From a virus: a stretch of 64,000 bases of DNA. The position numbers and the translations under genes are program-made. The notes under the pieces were generated by a model that was not told where the DNA came from, made no database searches, and saw nothing but the letters and a program-made list of their open reading frames with translations. The DNA lies in IMG/VR virus record IMGVR_UViG_3300035698_022838, positions 1 to 64,000 of that record. One strand, given 5' to 3'. The first letter of the stretch is position 1. Every line of letters begins with the position of its first letter. Of the stretch, positions 1 through 8,264 are shown in pieces.

Positions 1-512
1 CTTCAGGGACAAGTGGTTCTAGTGGTTCTTCAGGATCTAGTGGTATTGCAGGTTCTTCAGGTTCTTCAGGAACAAGTGGTTCTAGTGGTTCTTCAGGATC
101 TAGTGGTATTGCTGGTAGTTCAGGGACAAGTGGTATGGATGGAGTAACAGGAGCAACAGGAGCGACAGGAGCAACAGGTCCTACAGGAGCAACTGGAGCA
201 ACTGGACCTGCTATAAGTTTAACTGTTGATGCTCAAGCTTCAACATCATATACTTTTGTGCTTGCTGATGCTGAAAAGTATATAAGATTTAATAATGCTG
301 CTGCGATGGCTGGAACGGTCCCGCCTAATAGTTCAGTAGCATTTACAACAGGTACAGCAATTAGTATAGAACAACAAGGAGCAGGAACAGTTACAATAGC
401 TGAAGGTTCAGGAGTAACGGTAAATGGAGGTTTAGATACTGGTGGGCAATATAAAGTTATCCAAATAATAAAAGTAGCAAGTGATATTTGGACTTGCGTA
501 GGGGGAGTGTAA
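1..512 (+). CDS. Collagen-like tail fibre protein, C-terminal part (cut by window edge)
   Basis: The frame is open from base 3, so the gene starts left of the window; 169 residues are visible. The first ~44 are Ser/Gly-rich triplets (SSG, TSG, IAG), then a collagen-like stretch of GAT/GPT triplets (residues ~50-70), then a ~95-residue non-repetitive domain ending in WTCVGGV. Gly-X-Y repeats in phage tail proteins typically form trimeric stalks, and the terminal domain would be the distal tip; that role is inferred. The next gene starts on the last base of its stop codon (TAATG), so the two are co-translated. An internal ATG at 135 is not needed as a start because the repeat continues upstream in the same frame. 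Confidence 0.75.
   Translation, partial: SGTSGSSGSSGSSGIAGSSGSSGTSGSSGSSGSSGIAGSSGTSGMDGVTGATGATGATGPTGATGATGPAISLTVDAQASTSYTFVLADAEKYIRFNNAAAMAGTVPPNSSVAFTTGTAISIEQQGAGTVTIAEGSGVTVNGGLDTGGQYKVIQIIKVASDIWTCVGGV
6..134 (+). repeat. In-frame tandem repeats coding for the Ser/Gly stalk
   Basis: Copies begin at 6, 69 and 123 (spacings 63 and 54 bases) and share the core GG(G/A)ACAAGTGGT. All units are multiples of three, so gain or loss of a unit would change fibre length without breaking the frame. Confidence 0.8.
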
Positions 513-1282
513 TGAGGAAATTATTAATAGGAATTTTGAATCAATTTAATTATGAAGCAGAATCTATAGCATTATTTGCTAGGATGGCTACGGCAGGAAG
601 TGAACCAGATGATACCCGAAAGCTTATTATTAATAATCTTATAATTAGTTTAAAAGGATATGGCATATGGTCTAAATTAGACTTTCTTTATATGTTAGCT
701 GCTCATAACCAAGCATGTGCTAGACTTAATTGGTTAGCAAATGAATTTAATCTCACAGAAGTTAATAGTCCTACGTTTACAGTAGATGTAGGTTTTGTGG
801 GTAATGGCTCTGATAAGTCATTGAATACAAATTATAGACCAACTGTAGATGGTGTTAATGTATCACAGAATAGTATGAGTATGGGGATATATAGAAATGC
901 TGCTGGTGGAAAGAGCTATGATAGCTTAATAGGGGCTATATCTACATATGACTTATATATGTATGGTAGTGTTACTGCTGCGGGATTAACTTGGAGAATA
1001 AACTGTTCGGGTAACAATAGTACAACATATAATCCAACTACTAAATTATTACACACCAATAGATTAGATAGCACGGATTCGGATTTATTTGTAGACGGGA
1101 CTAAACGACAAGACAATTCAACAGCATCAGCAAGTGAATCTTCTAGTTATATTTATTTATTTAGAAGTTGGCTTAGTCATGGACAAACATCTACGCAGAT
1201 GGCTTTTATGGGAGCAGGATTAACTACTACTGAGGCTAGTAATTTCGCCACAGCGATAAATACTTATATAAACGCATTATAA
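512..1282 (+). CDS. Probable tail fibre/distal tail protein
   Basis: 256 residues if started at the ATG overlapping the upstream stop; this start is preferred over an upstream in-frame one at 488 because of the TAATG coupling. The C-terminal two thirds (beta-rich, Asn/Ser/Thr-rich, closing with TTTEASNFATAINTYINAL) resembles the concanavalin-like receptor-binding domains at the C-terminus of many phage tail proteins. Its place between a collagen-like fibre and other fibre-type genes fits an adhesion role. The exact family is not certain. Confidence 0.55.
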   Translation: MRKLLIGILNQFNYEAESIALFARMATAGSEPDDTRKLIINNLIISLKGYGIWSKLDFLYMLAAHNQACARLNWLANEFNLTEVNSPTFTVDVGFVGNGSDKSLNTNYRPTVDGVNVSQNSMSMGIYRNAAGGKSYDSLIGAISTYDLYMYGSVTAAGLTWRINCSGNNSTTYNPTTKLLHTNRLDSTDSDLFVDGTKRQDNSTASASESSSYIYLFRSWLSHGQTSTQMAFMGAGLTTTEASNFATAINTYINAL

Positions 1283-1566
1283 TGGGAAATAAAAGAGATA
1301 TGATAGAAATAAAACCTTCTGATAAACATTTATTTGAGGGCACTTATAATAATGGAGCGGCAGCTATAGAATTAGTTACTTTCTACAATAATAGATATTA
1401 CCTAGATTTAGATGTAGTTGATGACCCTAATTTTTCTTCTATAGAAAGTGAACTTAAAAAATTAAAGATAAAACAAATAGACCCTGATGATTTGGAAACT
1501 GAGTATATTATAGATATCATTAATAATACAAAAATACCTAATCCAAACTGGCCCACAGAAGATTAA
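1282..1566 (+). CDS. Small protein of unknown function in the fibre operon
   Basis: 94 residues, acidic, beginning on the last base of the upstream stop codon. No family recognised. The C-terminal half (SIESELKKLKIKQIDPDD) is predicted helical and charged. Position directly behind a fibre gene makes a fibre chaperone or accessory virion protein possible, but nothing in the sequence proves it. Confidence 0.6.
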   Translation: MGNKRDMIEIKPSDKHLFEGTYNNGAAAIELVTFYNNRYYLDLDVVDDPNFSSIESELKKLKIKQIDPDDLETEYIIDIINNTKIPNPNWPTED

Positions 1567-1569
1567 TTT

Positions 1570-1648
1570 ATGAGTATATTATCTTTCTCCTTTAGGGATT
1601 GATGACATCCTAAGTTCATTAGAAAGTCTATTAGCATTAACCAAATAG
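1570..1648 (+). pseudogene. Possible broken 25-codon mini-gene
   Basis: This stretch between two fibre genes has an ATG at 1570 that runs into a stop after ten codons, while another frame reads LSPLGIDDILSSLESLLALT and ends at TAG 1646-1648. A single-base indel near 1581-1583 would join them. It may equally be chance coding in spacer DNA. Confidence 0.25.
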
Positions 1649-1680
1649 TTTAAATATTGAAATTTAATATATAAAATGAA

Positions 1681-2310
1681 ATGGGCACAAGATTATACAA
1701 TTATTCACAATTAAGAGGAGCAAGCATTAAAATACCATGTTTAGTAACTACTACTGAAGATATAGCATTAGCAGGAATACAAACTATTGATGGGATTAGC
1801 GGTGCAACAGGTAATAGGATACTGGTTAAAGAGCAAATAACAGCTTCAGAAAATGGGATTTATGATGTTGGTGCTACTGGATGGAATAGATCAATAGATC
1901 TTTCAACAAACGATGATGTTTTTAATGGTATTATTGTATTAGTTACTTCAGGTACATCAAATGCAGGTAAATTATTTAATTTATCGACTGCAAATCCAAT
2001 TATATTGGATACTACTAATTTAACTTTCGAGGAAATTACAGGAATCAGAGAGATCATTGAAATCTCTGCAGCATATACAGTTACTGAAAATGATTTTACC
2101 ATTGATTGCATAGAAAACACATTTGCTGTAACTTTACGTAGTGCAGTAGGGATTAAGGGTAAAATATTCGTTATAAAAAATTCAGGACCTGGAATTATAA
2201 CAGTAGATACCACAGGAACTGAAACCATAGATTTTGAATTAACTCAAACTCTTAAATCTCCTAATGCTATGACAGTTCAATCAACTGGAAGTAGATATAT
2301 AATAATATAA
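1681..2310 (+). CDS. Phage tail fibre-type structural protein
   Basis: 209 residues. The N-terminal half contains the pattern ALAGIQTIDGISGATGNRIL followed by VKEQITASENGIYDV, a module recurrent in phage tail-fibre and virion proteins (beta-rich, ILVKxQ...ENGIY). The C-terminal half is beta-rich with TVTENDFTIDC and ends in RYIII. Preceded by an AATATATAAAATG sequence close to the start. Likely a virion component of the tail tip; which component is unknown. Confidence 0.6.
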   Translation: MGTRLYNYSQLRGASIKIPCLVTTTEDIALAGIQTIDGISGATGNRILVKEQITASENGIYDVGATGWNRSIDLSTNDDVFNGIIVLVTSGTSNAGKLFNLSTANPIILDTTNLTFEEITGIREIIEISAAYTVTENDFTIDCIENTFAVTLRSAVGIKGKIFVIKNSGPGIITVDTTGTETIDFELTQTLKSPNAMTVQSTGSRYIII

Positions 2311-2318
2311 GATATATA
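2311..2318 (+). promoter_or_regulatory. GATATATA box (late-type promoter candidate)
   Basis: GATATATA five bases before the ATG at 2324; this spacing would place the transcription start at or next to the start codon (leaderless mRNA). Confidence 0.4.
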
Positions 2319-2323
2319 ATAAC

Positions 2324-2503
2324 ATGACATATCTAAAATCAATACAGGTAGAAAATGAAGTTGGTGACATAATAAGTCCTAATACAGAACAATCAACTGA
2401 AATGTTATTAGAAGGAATATTAAAAGAATTGAGAAGATTAAATCTTCAAATGTCTATATTAACCGATACAATTTTAGGTGACGAAGACATTATAGATAAT
2501 TAA
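2324..2503 (+). CDS. Small protein in the tail fibre operon
   Basis: 59 residues read directly from the sequence (MTYLKSIQVENEVGDIIS ... GDEDIIDN). A Gln/Leu-rich helix (residues ~26-48, ILKELRRLNLQMSILTD) could form a coiled coil. No family recognised. It fills the gap between two structural genes, with the next ATG ten bases downstream, and the codon usage matches its neighbours. Confidence 0.6.
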   Translation: MTYLKSIQVENEVGDIISPNTEQSTEMLLEGILKELRRLNLQMSILTDTILGDEDIIDN

Positions 2504-2512
2504 AAGATAAAT

Positions 2513-3103
2513 ATGACACAAATAAGAGACGGAAAGGGAAGAGGGTTTTCTGCTGGAGTAAATAATGATAATCAATTAATGACAAGAGCCACTTCACTTG
2601 AGCAGAGATTAGAATCATCGATTGATGGACATTATTATGAAGCGACAACTGAAGAAATTACTTTAACAGATGCTGTTGAAACCCCAATGATTTGGATTAA
2701 AAATGATGATACGGATACAAATAATAGAATCGTTATTGATAGGGTATTCTTTGATGTATGGGAAAGTACTGGCGGTACTGGAGGCGGAACATTAGAATAT
2801 TATAAAAACTCAACAATTACAGGTGGAACAGATATTGTTCCAGTAAATAGTAATTTCGGAAATGGAGATACTATGGTTGGAACTTTTAAGAAAAGTATGA
2901 CAACACAAGTTGATGGTGGGGGAACCCATTGGTGGTGGGCTTATGTTACACCAGGAACAAGCAATACTATAGAAGAAGGGAGAATTGTAATACCACCAGG
3001 GTATTCTTTTGGTATAAATTATACAGCACCTTCAGGAAATACTAGTCAAAAGATTTCAATTAATGTTGCTATGTTCGACTTTGACATTACAAAAATAATA
3101 TAA
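2513..3103 (+). CDS. Virion structural protein with shared N-terminal module (paralogue 1)
   Basis: 196 residues. It begins with IRDGKGRGFSAGVNNDNQL, a ~20-residue module repeated in the next gene (IEDGKGSGKIAAVNSENRL). The rest is beta-rich with Gly/Thr-rich loops (STGGTGGGTLEYY, DGGGTHWWWAYVTPG). The shared start and different bodies suggest proteins docking to the same site on the virion. Tandem position with its paralogue points to duplication. Confidence 0.55.
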   Translation: MTQIRDGKGRGFSAGVNNDNQLMTRATSLEQRLESSIDGHYYEATTEEITLTDAVETPMIWIKNDDTDTNNRIVIDRVFFDVWESTGGTGGGTLEYYKNSTITGGTDIVPVNSNFGNGDTMVGTFKKSMTTQVDGGGTHWWWAYVTPGTSNTIEEGRIVIPPGYSFGINYTAPSGNTSQKISINVAMFDFDITKII

Positions 3104-3106
3104 AAT

Positions 3107-3685
3107 ATGGGAATACAAATAGAAGACGGTAAAGGTAGTGGAAAAATAGCAGCAGTCAATTCTGAAAATAGATTAACGGTAGTTTCTGAAACCCATTCTT
3201 TACAATATCATATATCAAGAACCTATGGTCATGCTTACCAGGTTCAAAGTATTGATACAGGGATAACTGCAAAGACACAAACAATATTACATTTAAAAAA
3301 TATATCAAATACACAAGACCTAATTATAACTTATATTAGAATGCAACCTGTAGTAACTGGAACAGTGCCAGTAATAGGTACTTACTTCGAAATTGGAGTA
3401 GGTGCAACTTTAACAAGTGGTGGATCAACGGTAACCCCAATTAATATGAACCAGAGTTCAGGAAATGTAGCACCTGTGATAGCAACAGGGGTAGACCCAA
3501 CAATGGGTGGTACTTTTACAGTTATAGATAAACAATATATTGAAAGTAACGGTAAAGAAATTGTTTATAATAAAGAGGGTTCATTTATATTAGGATCAAA
3601 TGATACAATGGGTATTAGATTCACAACAGGAGGAACAGGCGAGACGAAAGCGAGAGTATCATTTTTAATGGTAGATAGAACTTAA
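3107..3685 (+). CDS. Virion structural protein with shared N-terminal module (paralogue 2)
   Basis: 192 residues, starting three bases after the previous stop. Same N-terminal module as the preceding gene (DGKGxGxxAxVNxxNxL), then a beta-rich body with conserved positions such as GGSTVTPINMNQSSGN and a closing KARVSFLMVDRT that parallels the other paralogue's ISINVAMFDFD. Presumed tail or head decoration component. Confidence 0.55.
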   Translation: MGIQIEDGKGSGKIAAVNSENRLTVVSETHSLQYHISRTYGHAYQVQSIDTGITAKTQTILHLKNISNTQDLIITYIRMQPVVTGTVPVIGTYFEIGVGATLTSGGSTVTPINMNQSSGNVAPVIATGVDPTMGGTFTVIDKQYIESNGKEIVYNKEGSFILGSNDTMGIRFTTGGTGETKARVSFLMVDRT

Positions 3686-3691
3686 TTAATA

Positions 3692-4795
3692 ATGCCAATA
3701 AAATCACATATAACAGACCCAGCAACTGGACTAAAAGCTCAAGTTGTTACTACTGATAACATAAAAACTAATGCTTTAGTTGTAACTACAGTACCTTATC
3801 GGGAGTTTGAGAATGAATTATTATTCTTTTCAAATGATACCGAAGGTATTGATATGAATGTTAATGCTGCATTTGGTGGAACCGCTGCAAGTATTTATAA
3901 TGCAGATGATATATTATGGACTGCTTCGGATATTGTAGGTGGTGTTAAAACAACTTTTATAAGTAGCGACCAAAACCATACTCTTGCCGGAGCAAATAGT
4001 TTAAAAGTTGATAATGCACCAATAGATGATGTTTATCAATTATTAAGTTCTGTCCCAATTAATATGACTGGATATGTTGCTTTAACAATATGGGTTTATG
4101 TCGATAAAGATTGGAAGGCTGGTGATAGCATAATTCTTTATGGTTGGGACACAAATACAAATCTACAAGTTGGAACATCAGTCGATCTATCTAATTATTT
4201 TTCTTATAATATTTATGATGTTTGGCATAATATAGTTATTCCTTTAACAGACATGGGTGACTTATCTGCTTCAACAACACTTGATGCTTTAAGAGTAATA
4301 CAAGGAATATCAGTGGGTAAAGCTCCTAAATATTATCTTGATGATATTCAATTTAAACAAACAGGAACCCCACTTAGATATTCAATAAAACCAGAAAAAG
4401 GTACTTGGTTACTTGTTGATGAATTTAAAATAAGTATGGTAGATGCTATGGCCGGAACACTTGCAGATGCAACAATGCCTTACTTGCCTTATGATCAATT
4501 CTTAGGGGTTACATTAATATCTGGATTAGGTTACAAAAGAGAGATTAACGGTGAAATATTATTTTCAACTACCATTTTGAATATGATGGAAATGATACAA
4601 ATAGCAGGTACAGAAATTTCAGCAAGTGGCAGTGATGGAACGAATACATGGGTTACTATTAGAGCAACACATAATGAACCTTTATTATTAAAACCTGAGA
4701 GTGGAGATGAATTAAGCTTTACAGTAAGTGATAATCTAAGCGGGCTATTACATTTTAGAATATCTGCTGGATGTAGGAAAGAAATAAGACCTTAA
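3692..4795 (+). CDS. Virion protein with probable jelly-roll/carbohydrate-binding-like domain
   Basis: 367 residues. The N-terminus (SHITDPATGLKAQVVTTDN) is a looser variant of the docking module of the two upstream genes. Residues ~95-225 (NSLKVDNAP ... MTGYVALTIWVYVDKDW ... YYLDDIQF) have the beta-sandwich pattern of carbohydrate-binding modules, ending in the typical YYLDDI strand. A surface-binding role is inferred. Its stop overlaps the 3' end of the convergent Nudix gene by four bases. Confidence 0.5.
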   Translation: MPIKSHITDPATGLKAQVVTTDNIKTNALVVTTVPYREFENELLFFSNDTEGIDMNVNAAFGGTAASIYNADDILWTASDIVGGVKTTFISSDQNHTLAGANSLKVDNAPIDDVYQLLSSVPINMTGYVALTIWVYVDKDWKAGDSIILYGWDTNTNLQVGTSVDLSNYFSYNIYDVWHNIVIPLTDMGDLSASTTLDALRVIQGISVGKAPKYYLDDIQFKQTGTPLRYSIKPEKGTWLLVDEFKISMVDAMAGTLADATMPYLPYDQFLGVTLISGLGYKREINGEILFSTTILNMMEMIQIAGTEISASGSDGTNTWVTIRATHNEPLLLKPESGDELSFTVSDNLSGLLHFRISAGCRKEIRP

Positions 4796-5361
4796 TTTAC
4801 CATATCCACATAGTAACGTATAACATCATCATGATTGAATGCAAACTCATAATCTTCAACCTCATCTAAAGTTATCCACGCATATCCATCTACCTCATTC
4901 GGTTCTGAATTTTCCCAGGTTAATGGATTTTTTTTAATGAAATCCTCTATTGATTCAACCCTTATATGTACACCATGTCTAAGTCCAACATTTTCATTAT
5001 TTTCTGATGGATCAGTATTAACATAAAAAGGCTGGTCCATATGATTACTTAATACATATTCAGTCTCTATAAGTTCCTTAAGATCTAAACCAGTTTCCTC
5101 CCAGACTTCTCTATAACAGCCATTTGTGGCATTTTCATGCCAATCAAGATATCCACACACCAGATTCCATTTTCCTATATGGTCAGGTGAACCTTTACCC
5201 CTACGTGAAATTAATATATAATCAATAGAATGACCAGGAACCGGGCATTCTCTTACTATAATAGCACATATTACAGAAGGTGAACGTCCGAACCATATTT
5301 TTTTACCATCTATGATTCTAGATGGATTTGGCTTATTGTTAAATACTAATTTCTTTTTCAT
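4792..5361 (-). CDS. Nudix hydrolase
   Basis: 189 residues from the ATG at 5361; a longer in-frame extension is rejected because it would overlap the upstream gene's end. The Nudix box GX5EX7REXXEEXG is complete: G-YLDWH-E-NATNGCY-REVWEETGL (~residues 89-111), so metal-dependent pyrophosphohydrolase activity is expected. Candidate substrates are (d)NTPs, nucleotide sugars, NAD(H) or 5'-capped RNA, and the sequence alone does not decide. First gene on the minus strand block's 3' end, eight bases behind a YqeY-like gene. Confidence 0.85.
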   Translation of the reverse strand: MKKKLVFNNKPNPSRIIDGKKIWFGRSPSVICAIIVRECPVPGHSIDYILISRRGKGSPDHIGKWNLVCGYLDWHENATNGCYREVWEETGLDLKELIETEYVLSNHMDQPFYVNTDPSENNENVGLRHGVHIRVESIEDFIKKNPLTWENSEPNEVDGYAWITLDEVEDYEFAFNHDDVIRYYVDMVN

Positions 5362-5368
5362 AATAAAA

Positions 5369-5833
5369 TTATTTTGTAACGCTTTCAATAATAGCCTTGA
5401 TTTTACTAGGATCAAATTGCCCGGTATATTCTTTGTTGAACATACCCATTGTTTTACCTATAATTGCTTGTGTAGGTAAAGCCTTAGTTTGTGGAATTGA
5501 GCATAGCTCTTTTATGAACTTTCTAGCTATTAACTCAGTTTCAAAAATAGTTAGCTTACTTGGTAAATATTTTTCCATCTCAACCATTTCAGCATATTCA
5601 ACAAGAGCTAATTCCTGACGTCCAGCTTCTTGATATGCATCATAAGACTGTTTACGTTGTTTTATCGCAGAAGCTATAACCTTTAAAACCTCTGATTCCT
5701 CCAAGGAATCCATCTTTTCTTTCTCAGCGTCAAGAATTTTTGCTTTAAGACTAATTAATGCAGCCTTAGGTGTTTGGTTTTTTTCTTTCATCGCTATGAT
5801 GAAATCTTTTTGTATTTTTTCTTTCAATTCCAT
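5369..5833 (-). CDS. YqeY/GatB C-terminal-like protein
   Basis: 154 residues from the ATG at 5833, four bases after the upstream stop. Matches the YqeY family pattern: MELKEKIQKDFIIAMK at the start, then LKAKILDAEK, IKQRKQSYDAYQEAGR, EKYLPSKL and a C-terminal GKTMGMFNKEYTGQFD. YqeY proteins share the GatB tail domain that binds tRNA, but their cellular role is poorly defined. An amidotransferase-related role in the phage is speculative. Confidence 0.8.
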   Translation of the reverse strand: MELKEKIQKDFIIAMKEKNQTPKAALISLKAKILDAEKEKMDSLEESEVLKVIASAIKQRKQSYDAYQEAGRQELALVEYAEMVEMEKYLPSKLTIFETELIARKFIKELCSIPQTKALPTQAIIGKTMGMFNKEYTGQFDPSKIKAIIESVTK

Positions 5834-5837
5834 TTTC

Positions 5838-6203
5838 TTATTCTTTAAATATTTCATCAAAATCAAGCTCCTCATATGTGTGAAACTCACACTCCCTAGG
5901 CATTGGTTTATTCGAGACTGGATCTGTTTCGTACCAATTCTTCTTATGTTCTACCTTTGGTGGATATAAAAAGGAATTAACTTTTTGACAAAATAATATT
6001 TCTACCTCATAATCATATGCTCCAGCATAACTATCACTATGGAGTGTTGTTTTTTTCATTTTCAGATTATCACAACCAAAGCAAGGCCTTCTATTGTCTG
6101 GATTCTTGGTACATGACTTCTCATGCTTTTCTGCATAATGCTTTATCTGGTATATCTTGCTACAATGATCGCATCTATAAATAGTTATAGTTTCGGTTTT
6201 CAT
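5838..6203 (-). CDS. Zinc-finger protein of unknown function
   Basis: 121 residues. N-terminal C2H2-like arrangement (YRCDHCSKIY, then H..KHEKSC) followed by CFGC and further Cys/His residues (EILFCQ, RECEFH), consistent with zinc binding and nucleic acid or protein contact. No specific family assigned. Within the minus strand operon ending in yqeY and the Nudix gene. Confidence 0.6.
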   Translation of the reverse strand: MKTETITIYRCDHCSKIYQIKHYAEKHEKSCTKNPDNRRPCFGCDNLKMKKTTLHSDSYAGAYDYEVEILFCQKVNSFLYPPKVEHKKNWYETDPVSNKPMPRECEFHTYEELDFDEIFKE

Positions 6204-6214
6204 AATAATTAATA

Positions 6215-6433
6215 TTATTTACTAAACCAAACAACATGTGTTGCATCATCTGGAACTGATGAAAAATACTCTTCGTCTCTACACATCTTATTATCTTTAA
6301 CATAATAAGCACTACCATTATCATTTATGAAAAGGCCTTTTTTTACACATTTATCAAATACCTTTATTGTAAATATTTCACATCCATATTCTGGAATAGT
6401 TTGTCCATAAATTCTTTTTTCTATAGTTCCCAT
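6215..6433 (-). CDS. Small hypothetical protein
   Basis: 72 residues, beginning MGTIEKRIYGQTIPEYGC and ending DATHVVWFSK. No motif recognised. It sits one base from the upstream SEC-C gene and twelve from the downstream zinc-finger gene, so it is almost certainly co-transcribed. Confidence 0.6.
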   Translation of the reverse strand: MGTIEKRIYGQTIPEYGCEIFTIKVFDKCVKKGLFINDNGSAYYVKDNKMCRDEEYFSSVPDDATHVVWFSK

Positions 6434-6434
6434 T

Positions 6435-6920
6435 TTAATATCTTAGTGATCCAACTCTATGAAGACAGCATTTTTTATATTTTATACCTGATCCGCATCG
6501 ACAAATGTCGTTTCGCTTAAGCCCTTTATATTTTAATACTTCTTCTTTATTTTCTACTCTTATTCTTTCCGCATTCATGCGTTTATCAGAATCAATCTTA
6601 TCTTGCCCAGCATCATGTTCAATAATTTCAACAGGAACATCTTCTCTAAATAAATCCAGAAACTGACTCGTCTGATTATAAGGCCTCATGTACGTATTCA
6701 TGGTTTTCCGAAACCTTTGACCTCTATACTCAGCATATCTCTTTCTCTGCTCAAGGATTTTCTCGTCAGGAACATCACCAAACTTTAGTCCGTCTGGTGC
6801 TGGATTCCCACACACCTCACAAGCTCTTTCTTTCTTTTCCTTGTCCAATAAGGGTGCACTAAATAGTTCCCATTCTTGACAAGTAACACACCAATATCGA
6901 TATTTATAGATTGTAGGCAT
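6435..6920 (-). CDS. SEC-C motif protein
   Basis: 161 residues. An N-terminal zinc ribbon (WCVTCQEWE ... CEVCGNPAPDG) is followed by a charged helical middle and a C-terminal SEC-C motif (KRNDICRCGSGIKYKKCC), the zinc module found at the end of SecA and many stand-alone proteins. The tag FGDVPDEKILEQRKRYAEYR looks helical. Likely a small zinc protein that contacts nucleic acid or ribosome/translocase partners; no enzyme domain seen. Stop codon of the upstream gene overlaps its start. Confidence 0.75.
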   Translation of the reverse strand: MPTIYKYRYWCVTCQEWELFSAPLLDKEKKERACEVCGNPAPDGLKFGDVPDEKILEQRKRYAEYRGQRFRKTMNTYMRPYNQTSQFLDLFREDVPVEIIEHDAGQDKIDSDKRMNAERIRVENKEEVLKYKGLKRNDICRCGSGIKYKKCCLHRVGSLRY

Positions 6921-7117
6921 TAGCTTTTAATTTTCATTATTGCAAATTCACTATATCCTCCATTTCCTGGACTAGTCACAAATTGATGAAATTTATAACT
7001 AGGATTTTCATTTTCTAATATCTTAATTACTAACGGGACATTTGCTGGATTCCACCATGCAACATAATTTCCATCCTTATCATGACATGGTATATCACAA
7101 CATACATATTCGTTCAT
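6920..7117 (-). CDS. Small hypothetical protein
   Basis: 65 residues, MNEYVCCDIPCHDKDGNY ..., with three early Cys and a His that might bind metal. No family recognised. Its stop overlaps the start of the SEC-C gene by one base, implying translational coupling. Confidence 0.6.
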   Translation of the reverse strand: MNEYVCCDIPCHDKDGNYVAWWNPANVPLVIKILENENPSYKFHQFVTSPGNGGYSEFAIMKIKS

Positions 7118-7128
7118 AATATTAAGTT

Positions 7129-7497
7129 TTAATAATATTCAGTTCCGCTATCATATGTCTCAGTTTCAGACTCTTGATATTCAGTTCCGTTACTTTCATT
7201 ATACTTTTTGAAATTATATTCATCCTTATTCAATGCAAGATCATTATAGACATTTACATTTACAGTTCTGCCATCCTCCAATTCCAGGGTACTATTAAGT
7301 ATTGAATAATCAATAATTATTAACGTATCCTTACTTAAAACAATTTTCTCACCAACCAACTCCTTATAAGCTTCATTGTTGGATCTAAGATCTTTAATTT
7401 CATCAGCTGCAAATTTCTTTGCTATATAATAAACAATTACTATAGCAATAGCTACTTTAACAAACCACCATACTATTCCACTTATTGATACCCTCAT
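7129..7497 (-). CDS. Membrane-anchored small protein
   Basis: 122 residues with one N-terminal membrane helix (about residues 8-26, IVWWFVKVAIAIVIVYYIA) and a soluble acidic C-terminal part ending in a Ser/Thr/Glu/Tyr-rich tail (ESETETYDSGTEYY). The orientation suggests a cytoplasmic or periplasmic tail anchored in the inner membrane. Function unknown. Overlaps the preceding RNA ligase piece's stop by one base. Confidence 0.6.
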   Translation of the reverse strand: MRVSISGIVWWFVKVAIAIVIVYYIAKKFAADEIKDLRSNNEAYKELVGEKIVLSKDTLIIIDYSILNSTLELEDGRTVNVNVYNDLALNKDEYNFKKYNESNGTEYQESETETYDSGTEYY

Positions 7498-8264
7498 TAT
7501 TCCTTATTTTCAATTAAAAATTTATTACTAATTGCTTTGAATGATATTACTGAATCAACACTTCTAACGACAACACCTTCTCTTTCTATTTGGGTATTTA
7601 TTCTGGATTTGCTTTCAGCATATGCTAATATACCTTCTATGGTCTTAGGAAGAGTAAAGTATTCATCAATTACAGGAACCATTATTAAATCCATAGAATT
7701 AGTAATACCTATAAGTTCATCAAGATTTCCATATTCATAGGTAACAATGTTGAAGTAACTAAAAACCCTTAATGTTTGTCCTTTAATTTTATATTTATTA
7801 CTTTGAATTCCTTCACCTATAATTTCTCCCTGTACCATAAAATTTCCGCCGATTGCACGCATTTTAGCTTCGATATCTAATTCCCTTGCAACTTTCCAAT
7901 ATGTGTTTTCTTGTACCAGTCTTTCAATACCATCATCACATATTATAGTAGCACCTTTTTCAATTGGAGTAGGTCTTTGCATATCCCAATTTCTAGAACA
8001 TACACCAAACTCCCCATCATATAGGTAATAAGTTGCGGAGGTACCATCGAGTTTTTCAGTGGCATAGAAAAGAATCCCATATTCAACCCATTTCATATAA
8101 TCTTTTACAAGATTCTGAACGCGTTCTTCATCGGTCTTCCTAATGAACGAAGGAAAGTTACCCTTTACTTTACCACCCAATTGTGCTGGAATAGGTGGTT
8201 CGTATTTCTGAATTCCTAAAAGTTCAGTAACATCAGTTCCTTCATTTAATATAATTTCTTTCAT
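7497..8264 (-). CDS. RNA ligase, catalytic C-terminal piece of a split gene
   Basis: 255 residues carrying the nucleotidyltransferase motifs of the RNA ligase superfamily: motif I ATEKLDGTS (Lys as AMP acceptor, ~residue 72), a downstream FGVCSRNWD (motif Ia/III region), GNFMVQGEIIGEGIQ (motif IIIa/IV region), EREGVVVRS (motif IV) and ISFKAISNKFL (motif V). The first residues EGTDVTELLGIQKYEPP correspond to the usual junction between the N-terminal domain and the ligase domain. That N-terminal domain is encoded separately at 9188-9559, with a homing endonuclease gene between. The protein would seal RNA ends, for example after host tRNA cleavage; whether the pieces assemble is untested. Confidence 0.8.
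   Translation of the reverse strand: MKEIILNEGTDVTELLGIQKYEPPIPAQLGGKVKGNFPSFIRKTDEERVQNLVKDYMKWVEYGILFYATEKLDGTSATYYLYDGEFGVCSRNWDMQRPTPIEKGATIICDDGIERLVQENTYWKVARELDIEAKMRAIGGNFMVQGEIIGEGIQSNKYKIKGQTLRVFSYFNIVTYEYGNLDELIGITNSMDLIMVPVIDEYFTLPKTIEGILAYAESKSRINTQIEREGVVVRSVDSVISFKAISNKFLIENKE

Noticed and set aside
1-134. Regularly spaced repeats that could suggest a CRISPR array
   Set aside because: Repeats are in frame, encode Ser/Gly triplets and have no unique spacers; this is a coding repeat.
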